From: Devosia sp. A8/3-2
Lineage (GTDB): Bacteria > Pseudomonadota > Alphaproteobacteria > Rhizobiales > Devosiaceae
DNA length: 64,000 bases
Reading direction: 5' to 3'
Assembly (NCBI GenBank): GCA_025452255.1
Contig: CP104974.1
Location: 248,001 to 312,000 of the forward strand
The notes beneath the pieces were generated by a model that was not told where the DNA came from, did not search any database, and saw nothing but the letters and a program-made list of their open reading frames with translations. Both the position numbers and the translations under genes were made by a program. This document shows positions 9,667-19,883 of the stretch, piece after piece (the stretch's first letter is position 1; each line of letters starts with the position of its first letter).

Positions 9667-12136
9667 ATGGCGAACGGCGAAAACGCGAGGGGTGCCGTAT
9701 TCTGGTGGGCGATGCTGGTCGCCACCGTCATCCTGATCTTTGGTTTGCCGATCGCGGCCGGTGGCGCCTCGGCTGATCGCATTGGGCGGGTCTCGGTATT
9801 ATCTGCCCGCCGGCATAGGCCTACTGGCAACAGCGGTTCTGCTCTACCGGCGGAGCAGTGCCGCCCTCTGGGTCTATCTTGCGACCTATGTGGGCACGCT
9901 TATCTGGGCGCTGTGGGAGGCCGGGCTCGATGGCTGGGCGCAGGTGCCCCGGCTGATCGCCCCGAGCGTGGTGCTCATTCTCGTGCTGACCACCCTGCCC
10001 GCGCTGCGCAAGGGCGGCTGGCATTTGCGTAGCGGCGTGGCTGCCTCGGCGGTGACGATCATTGCGGCACTGGGCGTAGTTGCAATCGGCAATAGCGGCG
10101 CCGGGCGCCTGCTGGCGCAGGAGAATGCGCCGGCGGTCGAAACCCCGCCTGTCGAGGTAGAACCGGCGCAGCCCGGCCCTGCCGCTCCGCCGCCTGCGGC
10201 ACCAACTTATGTTGCCCTTGAGACCGGGGTTGATTGGCCCGCCTATGGCGGCACACATAAGGCGACGCGTTATTCGCCGCTCAGAGCAGATCACGCGCGA
10301 CAATGTCGATCAGCTCGAGCAAATCTGGGAATTCCGCACCGGGGACCTGCCCAGTGACGGTGAGCCTTTCGGCAACCAGAACACCCCTGTCAAAGTGGGC
10401 GACCGGCTTTATCTGTGCTCGGCGCTGAACAAGATCACCGCGCTCGACGCAGCGACCGGCACTCAGATCTGGACTTATGATCCGGTCGTGTCGAGCGATG
10501 CCGTCGGCTACAACGCCTCCTGCCGGGGACTGGTCTATTTCGAAGACCCCACCGCTACAGCAGGGGAATTGTGCGCGACGCGGGTGGTGAACCTGACCCA
10601 TGACGCGCGGATGATCGCCCTCGATACCCAGACCGGTCAGCCCTGCCCCGACTTCGGCACTGGCGGCAGCGTCAACCTGCTCGAAGGCATTGGCGATACG
10701 GCGCCCGGTTTTTACGCGCCAACCTCGCCGCCGACACTGGTGCGCGATGTGCTGGTGGTGGGCAGCCGGGTCAGCGACGGGCAGACGCGCGAGGCGCCGT
10801 CGGGGGTGATCCGTGGCTATAGCGCGGTTACGGGCGAGCTGGAATGGGCTCGGGATATGGGTCGGCCGGGCGAGACCGGCGCCCCGCCGGAGGGCGAGGT
10901 CTATACCCCCGGCACCCCCAATGTGTGGACCATTGCCTCGGGCGATGATGAGCTGGGCTCGGTCTACCTGCCGATGGGCAATTCGGCCGTCGACTATTGG
11001 GGCGGCGACCGGTCCGATGCGGAAAACACCTATTCAACGGCCATTGTGGCGCTGGATGTCGAAACCGGCCGAGTCGCTCGGCATTACCAGACCGTGCATT
11101 ACGATGTGTGGGATTATGACTCGGGCGGGCAAGGCACCTTGGTGGACTTTCCCACTGCGGACGGCCCGGTCCCGGCCATCATCATGCCCTCCAAGCAGGC
11201 GCAATTCTATATCCTCAACCGGGAAACGGGCGAGCCGCTGGTGACCATCGAGGAGCGCCCCGCGCCACAGGGCGGCGTCGAGCCGGAACGGCTGTCGCCG
11301 ACGCAGCCCTATGTGACGGACTTCCCCAACCTGCTCAAACCCGACCTGACCGAAGCCGATATGTGGGGGCGACGCCGCTGGACCAGCTGTGGTGCCGCAT
11401 CCAGTTCCACCGAGCGAGCTATGAAGGGGTCTATACCCCGCCCACGGTCGATCAGCCCCGGATCCAGTTCCCCGGCTATAATGGCGGCTCGGATTGGGGC
11501 GGGGTGGCGGTCGATCCGGTCAAGGGCATCATGATCGCCAATTACAACAACATGCCCAATTTCAACCAGCTGGTGCCGCGCGAAGAGGTGGATGCTCTTG
11601 GTGTGCTGCCGATTACCGATCCGAACTATAATCCGGATGCCGGCTCAGGCTCGCATGGCAGCCTCAGTCCGCAGGCGTTGACGCCCTATGGCATTAGGGT
11701 CAATGCCGGCTGGCGGGTGCCGTTTACGGGCCTATTGTGCAAGCAGCCGCCCTATGGCGGGATCGCGGCCATCGATCTCAATACGCGCGAAGTGCTGTGG
11801 GACCGCCCCTTCGGCTCGGCCCGTAACAATGGCCCCTTCGGCATTCCCTCCATGCTGCCGCTCGAGATCGGCACGCCCAATAATGGTGGCGGGGTGATCA
11901 CCGCCTCGGGCCTGTTTTTCATCGCCGCAACGACCGACGATATCCTGCGGGCCATCGATATAAAGACCGGCGAGGAAGTGTGGCAGGTGGTGCTGCCGGC
12001 CGGCGGGCAGGCGACGCCCATGACCTATGAGGTCGGCGGCCGCCAGATCGTGGTGATCAATGCGGGCGGGCACGACTTCATGGAAACCCCGATCGGGGAC
12101 TATTTCATCGCCTATGCATTGCCGCAGCAGCAGTAG
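9667..12136 (+). CDS. membrane-bound PQQ-dependent dehydrogenase, glucose/quinate/shikimate type, frameshifted
   Basis: Quinoprotein dehydrogenase, about 823 residues, oxidising a sugar or polyol in the periplasm and passing electrons to ubiquinone. The N-terminus has several membrane helices (ARGAVFWWAMLVATVILI, YYLPAGIGLLATAVLLY, LIAPSVVLILVLTTL), followed by a Pro/Ala linker. The catalytic propeller begins VDWPAYGGTHKATRYSPL and includes HYDVWDYDSGGQG, SDWGGVAVDPV and PNNGGGVITASGLFFIAATTD. Frame changes lie near 9783, 10290 and 11367. It sits just upstream of a terminal oxidase locus, so electrons could flow through quinone to that chain (inference). Exact substrate not determined. Confidence 0.85.
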
Positions 12137-12147
12137 CGGCATGAGCA

Positions 12148-12170
12148 TTCCCCGGCGCAAGGCCGGGGAA
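12148..12170 (+). terminator. hairpin after the PQQ dehydrogenase gene
   Basis: TTCCCCGGC and GCCGGGGAA form a perfect 9-bp stem with a 5-base loop shortly after the stop. No T-run follows, so intrinsic termination is uncertain. Confidence 0.35.
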
Positions 12171-12205
12171 GGCCGATCCAGATTTCACGAACAAGACGGT
12201 GCTTG

Positions 12206-12960
12206 ATGGTTCCCGGCGCGGCGTTTTCCTTTTCCATGAGCTATTGCGGCAGCCCGCCGGTGCTCGACACGCTGTGGACGCGGTGGAATTTCGATCCCAT
12301 CCTGATCGTTATCCCGGTGGGTTGGGTTTTGCTTGGCATGGCGCTGTTACGGGGGCCGACGACAGGCGGCAGATTGCCTTTGCGCTGGCGTGGCTGCTGG
12401 TCTTTGCCCTGTTCGTTTCCCCGCTCTGCGCCCTGACAATCGCGCTGTTTTCCGCCAGGATTACCCATCACGCCCTGCTGATGATGGTGATTGCGCCGCT
12501 GCTCGTCCCGGCCATGCCGCGCGGGTGGAGATCGCCACTGGGCATGCTGCCGGCGCTGATGCTGTCCAGCGTGGTCCTCTGGCTCTGGCATGTACCCGAC
12601 TTTTATGCCGCCACGTTCGGGCATAAGGCGATCTATTGGGCGATGCAGGCCAGCTTGCTTGGCTCGGCCTGCTGGCTGTGGCTGGCTCTGTTGCGGGGAC
12701 CGCCGCTGCTGTCGGGCGGCATGGCGCTGGTGTCATCGATCCAGATGGGACTGCTCGGGGCGCTGCTCGTCTTCGCGCCGCAGCCGCTTTACCTGCCGCA
12801 TCTGAGCACCACCGCGTCCTTCGGGCTGACGCCGCTGGAGGACCAGCAATTGGCCGGGCTGATCCTTTGGGTGCCGGCGAATGTGCCCCTGCTCATGCTG
12901 GCTTTGTGGCGGTTGCTGGAAAGCCCGGGCGGCAAGGCGGGCGTCAACCATGCTCAATGA
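12206..12960 (+). CDS. ctaG: cytochrome c oxidase assembly protein, caa3_CtaG family, frameshifted
   Basis: Polytopic membrane protein of about 252 residues belonging to the CtaG family that accompanies caa3-type oxidases. The N-terminus (LWTRWNFDPILIVIPVGW) matches the family; helices follow through FALAWLLVFALFVSPLCALT, ALMLSSVVLWLWHVPDFY and AGLILWVPANVPLLMLALW. HHALLMMVIAPLL carries the conserved His pair. A frame change near 12355, at a run of five Gs, links the two halves. The start is taken at ATG 12206; ATG 12236 is possible. It overlaps the next gene by 11 bases. Confidence 0.75.
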
Positions 12961-13462
12961 CTGGCTGAGCGTCGTGGTCAAAGCTATCCATATTGGGGCC
13001 ATCGCCTTCTGGGCGGCGGGGCTGATCGCCCTGCCCTTCATGTATCGGCAACGCGTGGGGCTCGAAGGCACTCCGCTGCATCGACTGCATGCCTTTACGC
13101 GGCGGCTTTATGTGGGGGTGGTATCGCCCGCCGCCTTCCTTGCCATCGGCTCGGGGACCGTGCTGATTTTCCTCCGGGGCACCTACCGGGCCCGGTTCTC
13201 GGCCAAGCTGGTGCTGGTGGCGGTGCTGGCGGGCATCCACATTTTCTCGGGGCTTATGGTGCTCAGGCTGTTCGAGCCGGAGGGGCGCTATCCGATGTGG
13301 CGCTTTGCCATAGTGGTACCGGCGACGCTGCTGGTGGTGGCATCGATCCCGGTGCTCGTGCTCGGCAAGCCGACGCTGACCATGTCGGGCGAGCTGGCGG
13401 CATTTTTCGAGCCCGGAGCGCTATCCCGAATGGCCGGCAGGCTTATTGGCGGGTTGAAATGA
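12950..13462 (+). CDS. CopD-like / DUF-type integral membrane protein
   Basis: Intact 170-residue membrane protein with about four helices: VVKAIHIGAIAFWAAGLIAL, VGVVSPAAFLAIGSGTVLI, KLVLVAVLAGIHIFSGLMVL and FAIVVPATLLVVASIPVLVL. Spaced His and Arg residues in helix 1 and helix 3 resemble CopD-type or heme-binding four-helix proteins. Translational overlap with ctaG suggests a role in oxidase copper or heme assembly. That role is inferred from context only. Confidence 0.6.
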   Translation: MLNDWLSVVVKAIHIGAIAFWAAGLIALPFMYRQRVGLEGTPLHRLHAFTRRLYVGVVSPAAFLAIGSGTVLIFLRGTYRARFSAKLVLVAVLAGIHIFSGLMVLRLFEPEGRYPMWRFAIVVPATLLVVASIPVLVLGKPTLTMSGELAAFFEPGALSRMAGRLIGGLK

Positions 13463-13997
13463 GCAGGCCCACGCCATGATCAAACACCAGCTTGCCGCCA
13501 TGCCAGCCGGCAAATCCGGTGGCGATAGCCGCCAATGCGGACAGCAGCAGGCCATTGGGCAGGATTTGCTCGGGCCAATAGAGGCGCAGGCCGGCATTGG
13601 CGCCGGCAACAGCCAGCAGCACCATGGCGGCCACGGCATGGTTCCAGCTGGCGACACGAACCCTTATGCCCGGCACGGCCAGCAATTCCGCCGTGCCCAC
13701 AATGGCAGCCAACACGCCGAAAGCGAAGGCGGCGCTTGCCGACCAGAGGCCTACAGCGGCCCAGAACGGATCGCCCGTCCACCAGTAGAACACGTCGATG
13801 CCCGTGGTGCAGATGACCAAAGCGATGGGGAAATGCACCAGCATGGCATGGATGGGGTGGCCGGCCACGGCGATGGCCGAGCCGATATCCTTGTCGGCAA
13901 CGGCGCGAATGGCCGGATTGGGGTGATCGGACTCGGCCTCGGGTGCGGGTTGTTCGGACGCCGTTTCGCTGATCGGCTCTTCGCTATCCTGCGTCAT
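13443..13997 (-). CDS. DUF2231-family membrane protein
   Basis: Intact 184-residue protein. An acidic Pro/Glu-rich N-tail (about residues 1-40) is followed by four helices that start with the DUF2231 hallmark GHPIHAMLVHFPIAL. The ATG at 13997 has GGAGG upstream. It lies on the opposite strand inside the oxidase locus, overlapping the tail of the copD-like gene by 20 bases and starting only 21 bases from the proposed coxB start. Function is unknown; the family is linked to membrane redox or heme proteins. Confidence 0.75.
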   Translation of the reverse strand: MTQDSEEPISETASEQPAPEAESDHPNPAIRAVADKDIGSAIAVAGHPIHAMLVHFPIALVICTTGIDVFYWWTGDPFWAAVGLWSASAAFAFGVLAAIVGTAELLAVPGIRVRVASWNHAVAAMVLLAVAGANAGLRLYWPEQILPNGLLLSALAAIATGFAGWHGGKLVFDHGVGLLISTRQ

Positions 13998-14018
13998 CTG
14001 CACGCCTCCGGCACCAAA

Positions 14019-14668
14019 TTGGTCCTCGTTGGAACGTGCGTGACCCTGTCGGGTTGCAGCGGCCAATTGTCGGCGCTCGATCCGGCGGGTCCAAGGGCGC
14101 ACAATTTGGCGAGCCTGTGGTGGATCATGCTGGCTGGTTCGGTCATGCTGTTCGTGCTGGTCATGGGCCTTTTGGCGCTGTCCTATATCAGGCCGAAATG
14201 GCTGGCCCGGCTCAGCCCCGCGCACTGGATCGTCGGCGGCGGCCTGATCCTGCCGCTGCCCATTCTTATCCTGCTGACCGGCACCGCCCCGGTGCTGGGG
14301 GAACAATTGCTGCCCGGGGGCAGGCGCCGCTTTCGGTCGAGGCCCATGCCGAGCAATGGAACTGGCGGTTTGCCTATCCGGGCAGCGATCTGGCGGACGA
14401 CGGCACGCTGCATATTCCCGCAGGGGAGCCTGTCGACGTGGTGGTAACCGCAGCCGACGTCATCCATTCCTTCTGGGTGCCGCGTCTGGGCGGCAAGATC
14501 GATGCGATCCCCGGGCGGCGCAATGTCATCCGGCTGGAAGCGGACGAGCCCGGCATCTATTGGGGTATTTGCGCGGAATATTGCGGACCCGGCCACGACA
14601 CCATGATGTTCCGGGTGGAGGCGCATCCGCTCGCGGACTATCTGCAGCTGCGCGAGGGGCCCTTATGA
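14019..14668 (+). CDS. coxB: cytochrome c oxidase subunit II, frameshifted
   Basis: Membrane-anchored CuA subunit of about 216 residues. A lipoprotein-like signal (LVLVGTCVTLSGC) precedes two membrane helices (LWWIMLAGSVMLFVLVMGLL and WIVGGGLILPLPILILLTG). The cupredoxin domain shows WNWRFAYP, the His in ADVIHSFWVP, and the CuA loop CAEYCGPGHDTMM with both Cys, His and Met. A frame change near 14323, in a C/G run, splits the two parts. The TTG at 14019 is chosen because it starts the signal sequence, but the start is uncertain. No fused cytochrome c domain is present. It ends in an ATGA overlap with coxA. Confidence 0.8.
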
Positions 14669-17155
14669 CCGAGCCGATATCGCCCATTGCCCTGCACAAG
14701 CAGCTGTCCCGGATTTGGGGCACGCCGCCCGGCTGGGGACGGCTGTCGAGTGTCAACCATACCATTCTGGGCAAGCGCTTCATGCTGTTGGCCCTGCTGT
14801 TTTTCGCCATTGGCGGGCTGCTGGCGATGCTGATACGGGCGCAGCTGGCGACGCCGCATAGCGTTTATCGGGCCCGAAATCTACAACCAGCTCTTCACCA
14901 TGCATGGCACGGTGATGATGTTTCTGTTTGCCATTCCCATGTTCGAGGGCTCGGCCATTTATCTATTGCCCAAGATGCTGGGCGCCCGCGACATGGCGTT
15001 TCCGCGCCTCACCGCCTATGGATTCTGGTGCTATGCCATGGGCGGCAGCATCTTGATCGTTGCCATGCTGGCCGGGGTGGCGCCGAATGGCGGCTGGTTC
15101 ATGTATACCCCGCTGTCCTCGCGCCCCTATACGCCGGGCATCAATGCCGATGTCTGGCTGCTGGGCATCACATTCGTTGAAATCTCCGCCGTCACCGCCG
15201 CTATCGAGATCGTGGTGTCCATCCTCAAGATGCGGGCGCCGGGCATGTCGCTGGCGCGCATGCCGCTGTTTGGCTGGTACATGCTGATCACGGCCGGCAT
15301 GATGGTGGTCGGCTTTCCGCCGCTAATCCCGGGCTCGATCCTGCTCGAGCTGGAACGGGCGTTCGAGCTGCCGTTTTTCGATCCGGAGCGCGGCGGGGAT
15401 CCCCTGCTGTGGCAGCACCTGTTCTGGCTGTTCGGGCATCCGGAGGTCTATATCATCTTCCTGCCGGCGGCCGGGGTGCTGTCCACGATCATTCCGGTTT
15501 TCGCGCAACGGGCCATATTGGGCTATCGCGCGCTGATCGCCGCCATCGTCGCCATGGGCTTTCTGTCCTTCGGGCTGTGGGTGCACCACATGTTCACCGT
15601 GGGCATTCCGCATCTGGCGCTGGCGTTTTTCTCGGCGGCGAGTGCGCTGGTGGCCGTGCCGACGGCCATCCAGATTTTTGCTCGGATCGGGACGCTGGCC
15701 AGCGGGCGGCCACGTTGGGACGTACCGATGCTCTATGTCGCCGGTTTCTTCGCCGTTTTCGTCATGGGGGGCTCACCGGCGTCATGCTGGCCATGGTGCC
15801 CTTCAACACCCGGGCCCATGACAGCTATTTCTGTCGTGGCCCATCTGCATTATGTGCTGGTGGGCGGTTTCGTGTTTCCCATGCTGGCAGCGCTCTATTA
15901 TTGGCTGCCCCATATTACCGGTCGGCAGAGCCTTTATCGCCTCTCCGTGCCGGCCTTCTGGCTGATCCTGATTGGGTTCAACGTCACCTTCTTCCTCATG
16001 CATCTAACGGGGCTGATGGGCATGCCGCGGCGCATCTCCACCTATCCGCCCAATTGGGGCTGGGATTGGCTCAATCTGCTGTCCTCGGTCGGGAGCTTTA
16101 TCCCGGCCATGGGTTTTGCGCTGGTGCTGGCCGATCTGGTGCTGCAGGTGCGCTTCGGCAAGCCATTCCGACGTGATCCCCGGCGGGCGGCGACGCTCGA
16201 ATGGGCCATGCCCACCCCGCCCCCCGATTACGCCTTCGCCTCGCTGCCCCGGATCGAGCGCCGCGCCGACCAGTTGCGGCCCGTAAAAATCGGGCCTGTG
16301 CTGGCGGGCGGTCACGGCTATCTGGGCTTTGCGCGCGATGGGCAGATGGAAACGCTGGCGGTGGATTTGGTCAGCGGGGACATCGATCATGTGATCGTGC
16401 TGCCACGCCCGACCTATCTGCCCTTATGGACGGCTGTGGCGACCGCGGCGTTTTTCCTCGCCCTGCTGTTTGGCCAATATTGGCTGGCGCCGCTCGCCGC
16501 TATGGTTGTGGTGGCATTGTTCCTGTGTTGGCCAAGCCGGCTTGGCCGCAGGCAAGACCCGGGACCGGTCGACATTGGGCGGGGCGAAGCTGCCCCGTTC
16601 GACGGCGAGGCAAGGGGCAATGTCTGCGTGCTCGCCAACCAGACCGCGCTGGTCACCAATGCAACGCTGTTCGCGTCATTGCTGTTCGGCGGCCTGTTCT
16701 CGGCCGTAGTCGCACCCAATTGGGGCACCCTGCCCGTCGCCGCTCTATCGGCCACAAGCGCAATTCTGGCCGGCGCTGGGGCACTGGCCGGGGGCGGCGC
16801 CGCTTATCTGGCGCGGCGGGCCAATCGCGCCGGCCTTTCGCCGGTCGTTTTGCTGACTGCCGCAATTGTCGCCCAGCTTTTCGCAGCCGTGGTGCTGATG
16901 ACGATGATGGGCGGAATGGGCGATCCGCGCCAGCATGCGCGGTTGGCGGTGATCTTTGTCACCATGGGATATTGCGCATTGCATTGCGCAATCGCCGCGC
17001 TGATGGCAGGGCATGCGCTTTGGCGCTGGCGCCAAGGCTATGTCTCGGCCCGCCGGGCCACCGATCCCGAGCTTGCCATGCTGTGGAACCTCTATGCCGC
17101 CGCTGCCATCGTGCCGGGGCTGTTGCTGGTACTGGTTCTTGGGGCCATGCGATGA
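14665..17155 (+). CDS. coxA: cytochrome c oxidase subunit I fused to subunit III (caa3/ba3-type), frameshifted
   Basis: About 830 residues. The subunit I part holds heme a ligand TMHGTVMMF, the CuB/Tyr motif HPEVYIIFLP, WVHHMFTVG and the heme ligands VVAHLHYVLVGG. A C-terminal extension of about 200 residues with further helices (NATLFASLLFGGLFSAV, LSPVVLLTAAIVAQLFAAVV, FVTMGYCALHCAIAALMAGH) is a subunit III-like domain. Frame changes lie near 14865, 15772 (six Gs) and 15832; the last two compensate and hide the conserved VMLAMVPFNTRAHDSYF. The enzyme reduces oxygen to water and pumps protons. It overlaps both neighbours by four bases. Confidence 0.85.
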
Positions 17156-17459
17156 CCGAGCAAAGCCGCAGCGCCCTGTTGCTATTGTTTGCCGGTTTCT
17201 CGCTGTGGGCGCTGGCCTTCGTCATGCTCTATGCGTTGCAGGCGCTTGGTTGCGCCTATGGCTGGCCGCAGCACCGCCTGATCCTGGTCGGTGCCTATCT
17301 GCTGGCGCTGCTGGCTATGGCGTGGCTGGCTTGGACAACCCCCATTGGGCACCGGGCAACGGGACTTTGGCAATTGCCGCGAAATGGGCCAACCGGGCCG
17401 CCTTCGCCACGACGATACTGGTGTTGCTGCCGGCCAGCTTCGTCTCCGCCTGTATCTGA
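17152..17459 (+). CDS. small membrane protein of the oxidase operon, frameshifted
   Basis: About 102 residues with three predicted helices: LLLLFAGFSLWALAFVMLYA, LILVGAYLLALLAMAWLAW and FATTILVLLPASFVSACI. A frame change near 17365 is needed to reach the third helix. The start overlaps the coxA stop (ATGA). Small helical proteins commonly close such oxidase operons, but I do not recognise a named family. Confidence 0.6.
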
Positions 17460-17514
17460 GGCGCACGGTCGGCATTGCCGCACTCGCCAGCTATCAATGC
17501 CCATTGCGCAAAAA

Positions 17515-17549
17515 TGAGACGCGTGTATCATATTGATATGAGCGTCTCA
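17515..17549. promoter_or_regulatory. large interrupted palindrome overlapping the TetR start codon
   Basis: Outer arms TGAGACGC (17515-17522) and GCGTCTCA (17542-17549) are perfect inverted repeats. An inner pair TATCA (17526-17530) and TGATA (17534-17538) shares the same centre at 17532. The site spans 35 bases and contains the probable ATG at 17538. It is the likely autoregulatory operator. Confidence 0.65.
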
Positions 17550-18263
17550 CATCAGCGAAATACTGTCACGACGATCCGTGGTTCAGGCGTCGAGCGGGGT
17601 GCCAAGGCCCGAACTCGTCGGCTCATGCTTGATGCCGCAATCGGCCTGATGCAATCGGGCATGACCCCATCGGTAACCGGCGTTGCCGAAACGGCGGGCG
17701 TCTCACGGGCCACCGCCTATCGCTATTTTCCCAGCCGAGCGGCGCTGGTTCATGCCGTGGTCGAGGAAGCCCCGGGACCGATTCTGGAATGGACGCCGGG
17801 CGATAAGGGCGCTGGCGCGCGGGTAGCGGATTTGCTGGCGACTGCGATGCCGCGCATCGAGGAGTTCGAGGCGACGTTCAAGGCCGCGCTTCGCCTGTCG
17901 TTGGAGCAGTGGGCACAGCGGCAGGCGGGCACGCTTGGCAGCGAGCCGCTGTTTACCCGCGGCCACCGCATTGACCTGTTGATGAATGCCACGGCCCCGC
18001 TCGCGGGCACGCTGACAGCCGGCCAGCATCTGCGCTCGGCGCAGGCGCTATCGCTGGTGTTCGGCGTCGAGGTGTTGAACGTGCTCAAGGATATCTGGGG
18101 CCTCAGCTCGAACGAAGCGCAGAATGTCGCCCAATGGGCTGCCAGAGCGCTGATTGGTGCCGCCGAGGCGGAAGCCGCCGCCGGCCGGCCGGCCAAGAGC
18201 ACCATTGCTACTGAACGCACAAAAGATGCGTCGGCGGCACGAGCCCGGGAGGAGGGTGAATAA
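17538..18263 (+). CDS. TetR-family transcriptional regulator
   Basis: Intact regulator of 241 residues. The helix-turn-helix reads TPSVTGVAETAGVSRATAYRYFPSR (as two adjoining segments) after KARTRRLMLDAAIGLM. The C-terminal domain is Ala-rich and ends in a charged tail. The ATG at 17538 gives MSVSHQ; an upstream in-frame ATG (17475) overlaps the preceding gene. The start codon sits inside the large palindrome, so the protein probably represses its own synthesis and possibly the downstream ABC operon. Ligand unknown. Confidence 0.8.
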   Translation: MSVSHQRNTVTTIRGSGVERGAKARTRRLMLDAAIGLMQSGMTPSVTGVAETAGVSRATAYRYFPSRAALVHAVVEEAPGPILEWTPGDKGAGARVADLLATAMPRIEEFEATFKAALRLSLEQWAQRQAGTLGSEPLFTRGHRIDLLMNATAPLAGTLTAGQHLRSAQALSLVFGVEVLNVLKDIWGLSSNEAQNVAQWAARALIGAAEAEAAAGRPAKSTIATERTKDASAARAREEGE

Positions 18264-18282
18264 TTTGCGCTCACATCGGCAT

Positions 18283-18301
18283 CCACACCGCAATGGTGTG
18301 G
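18283..18301. other. small hairpin in the TetR-ABC intergenic region
   Basis: CCACACC and GGTGTGG pair around GCAAT, 20 bases after the TetR stop. The remaining intergenic sequence (to 18501) holds a good ribosome site (GAGGGAGAG) for the binding-protein gene but no gene I can support. Confidence 0.35.
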
Positions 18302-18501
18302 CCATCGGCCGGTCCCAGAAGCGCAGATGATGGGGAGCGACGCGTCCGACACAGATCGGCACGGTTCTGCGAGCCACGAGGAGGGGATGAAGACCGGAGG
18401 AGCGTCCCAGCAGGGATTTGCTCGGTCAGCATCCGGTGAAACGCGGCGTTGGCACGCCACGGGCTCACCGAGCGAGAATGTGCATGTGAGGGAGAGATAC
18501 A

Positions 18502-19813
18502 ATGCGCAAGACTTTATCTGGATTACTAGCCGGAGCGAGCTTGGTGGCCCTGAGCAGCTTTACTGCCCGGGCCCGAGAGCTCACGATTCTCTGGGCAGAG
18601 TGGGATCCTGCGAACTATCTGCAGGAGCTGGTTAACGAATATCAGGCGGAAACCGGCGTCGCCGTGACCGTCGAAACCGTGCCGTGGCCGGATTTCCAGA
18701 CCAAGCTGTTCACCGAGCTCAATGCTCAGGGTTCGGCCTATGATCTGGTTGTGGGCGACAGCCAGTTTCTCGGGGCCGCGTCCACAGGCGGTCACTATGT
18801 CAACCTGACCGACTTTATCGCCAAGCACGATCTGACCAAGACGATGGCCCCGGCAACGATGGCTTACTACTCGGAATATCCGGGGGTTCAGGCCAATATT
18901 GGTCGGTCCCGCTGGAAGGCGATGCTCTGGGTTGGGCCTATCGCAAGGACTGGTTCGAGGATCCGGCCGAAATGGAGGCCTTCAAGGCCAAGTATGGCTA
19001 CGACCTTGCCGTACCCGCCACCTTCAAGCAATTGATCGATATCGTGGAATTCTTCCATCGTCCCGACCGGGGCCGCTACGGCGCCGCCATCTACTCGCAG
19101 AATGCCGGCGACGCCATCGTGATGGGCGTTGAAAACTCGATCTTCGCCTATGGCGGCTCGCTGGGCGACTACAATAGCCACGAAATCTCGGGACTGCTGA
19201 ATTCCCCGCGTCGATTGAAGCGCTGGAGGATTATCGGAAGCTGTTCACCTTTGGCCCTCCGGGCTGGGGCAATGCGTTCTTCGCCGAAGTCAACACGGCG
19301 ATCGCGCAGGGTCAGGTGGCGATGGGCATGAACTTCTTCGCGTTCTTCCCCTCGCTGGTGAACGAGGCCACCAATCCGCATGCGGCCAATATGGGCTTCT
19401 TCGCCAACCCGCCCGGCCTGCGCGGCGATGACTTTGCCGCACTCGGCGGCCAAGGCATTTCGCTGATCTCGTATAGCCAGAACCGGGAAGAGGCGATGAA
19501 GTTCCTCGAATGGTTCGTCAAGGAGGAAACCCAGAAGCGCTGGGCCGAACTGGGCGGCTATACCGCCAACGCGGCCATCCTCGAATCCGAGGAATTCCGC
19601 AAGGCCACCCCGTTCAACGAGGCGTTTTTCCAGACCATGTTCAAGGTTCGCGACTTCTGGGCATTGCCCGAATATGCCGAACTCCTGACCGAAGCGGCCG
19701 ACGCCTTCTATCCCTATGTCGTGAACGGGGAAGGCACGGCCAAGGACACGCTCGACGCCCCGGCCGTCACTTGGGTCGATACGCTCAAGGCGGCCGGATA
19801 CGAAGCCAAGTAA
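18502..19813 (+). CDS. sugar/polyol ABC transporter substrate-binding protein, family 1, frameshifted
   Basis: Periplasmic binding protein of about 437 residues. Signal peptide MRKTLSGLLAGASLVALSSF leads to ELTILWAEWDPANYLQEL, a typical family 1 start. Ligand-site segments include DLVVGDSQFLGAA, GDALGWAYRKDWF and GGQGISLISYSQNREEAMKF. Frame changes lie at the G5 run near 18884 and near 19203. It heads an operon with two permeases, a small membrane protein and two ATPases, an arrangement seen for polyol and glycerol importers in rhizobia. The specific ligand is not predictable. Confidence 0.85.
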
Positions 19814-19883
19814 AGGCACGCCAATCATCCGGAGGGGCGGGCAACCGTCTCTCCGGCGCTTGCCTCATCGGGAGATCCGGGCC

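Noticed and set aside
12148..12170. Strong intrinsic terminator
   Set aside because: The stem is good but no T-run follows, so it is listed only with low confidence.
15770..15835. Apparent variant segment in oxidase subunit I replacing a conserved motif
   Set aside because: The conserved motif is present one frame away; two compensating indels explain it better than divergence.
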